A model generated the notes under the pieces. That model ran no database searches, had not been told where the DNA came from, and was given only the letters and a program-made list of their open reading frames with translations. Positions 63,330 through 64,000 of a stretch of 64,000 nucleotides of DNA are shown piece by piece. Numbering within the stretch: position 1 is the stretch's first letter; the number at the start of each line of letters is the position of its first letter. Source of the DNA: Sphagnum compactum (Eukaryota > Bryophyta > Sphagnopsida > Sphagnales). The stretch spans positions 13,410,557 to 13,474,556 of the forward strand of contig OZ234500.1 of the NCBI GenBank assembly GCA_965153455.1. Direction: 5' to 3'. The position numbers and the translations under genes are program-made.

Positions 63330-63525
63330 CTATCTTTCTTGGCCTTTTGGCTAAGATCAAGTGTAGTATCTGTTCTTATCAGTTTAATATCTGATACGAG
63401 GCTCATTGAGTCTCATGCTATTAATCTAATTTTTGGTGGGAGTGGGGCCATTTGGTAGCTTGCTGCCTGGCCCTGCATGTGTCGCCTTGGTCTTGCACTA
63501 CTCCCTAGGCTGACACACACCTCCC
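63330..63525 (+). ncRNA. U2: U2 small nuclear RNA
   Basis: U2 snRNA pairs with the intron branch site in the spliceosome. The conserved 5' domain CTTGGCCTTTTGGCTAAGAT is followed by AAGTGTAGTATCTGTTCTTA, in which GTAGTA (63363-63368) is the branch-site recognition sequence, and by stem IIa (TATCAGTTTAATATCTGATA). Stem IIb is GAGGCT/AGTCTC, the Sm site is AATTTTTGG (63428-63436), and the 3' part folds into stems III and IV (TGTGTCGCCTTGG against CCTAGGCTGACACA). The start is set by alignment to plant U2. The first bases are CTATC instead of ATACC, so the true 5' end may be 63330-63332. The length of about 196 nt is usual for plants. The 3' end is approximate. Confidence 0.92.
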
Positions 63526-64000
63526 CTTCTTCTTGGGGAACCAAATAAGCCAAAACTGGATTTCCTATTGTAACTAGAAATTGGGTTTTGTCTCTGAACT
63601 AGAATGTAGGGGTTGAGCAAGGCTTTAATTTTCAGGCTAGATTAGATGGTGAAACCTATAAGAGAAAGAATGGGTTTTTGCAAAGAAAGAAATAGGAGCA
63701 CCCATCTGGTTGTCAGGGAAGGAATTCACTCCGAGTCTTGTTACATGAAAAATCCAGTTTTACATTTTAGAGTTCTGCATGAAATGCAGCGAAAATGGGA
63801 GTTCTTCCATTATGAGGATGGTTTTGCAATCGGTGGATGGAAGAAAACAAAGTTTTATGTGTGTAGAAATTTTTGGTGTCTTGCATATTTTTTTCGAGAG
63901 TTTTGTCCCGGGACTCTCAAATGGGAGTCTCGAAATTGTCAAAGTTGGGATTCCTGTAACGTTGGGGCTCCATAACTTTGTGTGCAGACTTTCGATTGAG
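63526..64000. other. U2 3' flank
   Basis: I could not identify a clear plant snRNA 3' box. A plus-strand open frame at 63646-63975 (109 codons) is rich in W, F and C with no family likeness and is not accepted as a gene. Confidence 0.4.

Noticed and set aside
63646-63975. 109-codon plus-strand open frame after U2
   Set aside because: No recognisable domain, odd composition rich in W, F and C, and no sign of splice or promoter context.

Overview
The window reads as nuclear DNA of a land plant. Its genes are multi-exon with short GT-AG introns, proteins carry plastid transit peptides, and there is a plant-type U2 snRNA locus. The genes sit in AT-rich, repeat-filled spacer. The early light-induced proteins (ELIPs) have a long N-terminal stretch ending in a segment rich in S/G/P that I associate with mosses, so a bryophyte (probably a moss) is my best guess; this is inference, not proof.

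Layout. 1-276 holds the last exon of an unidentified plus-strand gene. 1605-7383 (minus) is a complete bifunctional aspartokinase/homoserine dehydrogenase (18 exons, 975 aa). 7.4-19.9 kb is repeat-rich spacer. It contains several minisatellites, a decayed gene with RPA-like OB folds (12915-16549) and an array of about 25 palindromes at about 43-bp spacing (14440-15540). 19926-22583 (minus) is PRP4, the U4/U6 snRNP WD40 protein (5 exons, 561 aa). 24381-28544 (minus) is a CCCH zinc-finger/coiled-coil protein (10 exons, 383 aa). 29.9-33.2 kb is spacer. 33302-35046 (plus) is a broken copy of the plastid GIY-YIG/glutaredoxin gene (GRXS16 type) whose CGFS motif has become YGFS. 37313-38192 (minus) and 41133-42028 (plus) are a head-to-head pair of ELIP genes. 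42-49.4 kb is AT-rich spacer with a dead Ty3/gypsy relic (RT and RNase H, minus). 51617-60093 (plus) is a kinesin-8 gene (15 coding exons from the minimal start). 63330-63525 is U2 snRNA.

The genes are not an operon or a pathway cluster. PRP4, U2 and possibly the CCCH protein all concern RNA processing, but their proximity looks accidental. The ELIP pair is a real local duplication. The coding models were built by hand from splice sites and intron phase. Every join listed keeps frame, and the products match their families end to end, except the 5' end of the kinesin gene, which is uncertain.

The most unusual structures are the palindrome array, a tandem duplication inside PRP4 that creates a potential in-frame 24-nt microexon, an exact 43-bp duplication that sets the stop codon of the CCCH gene, and the dead glutaredoxin.
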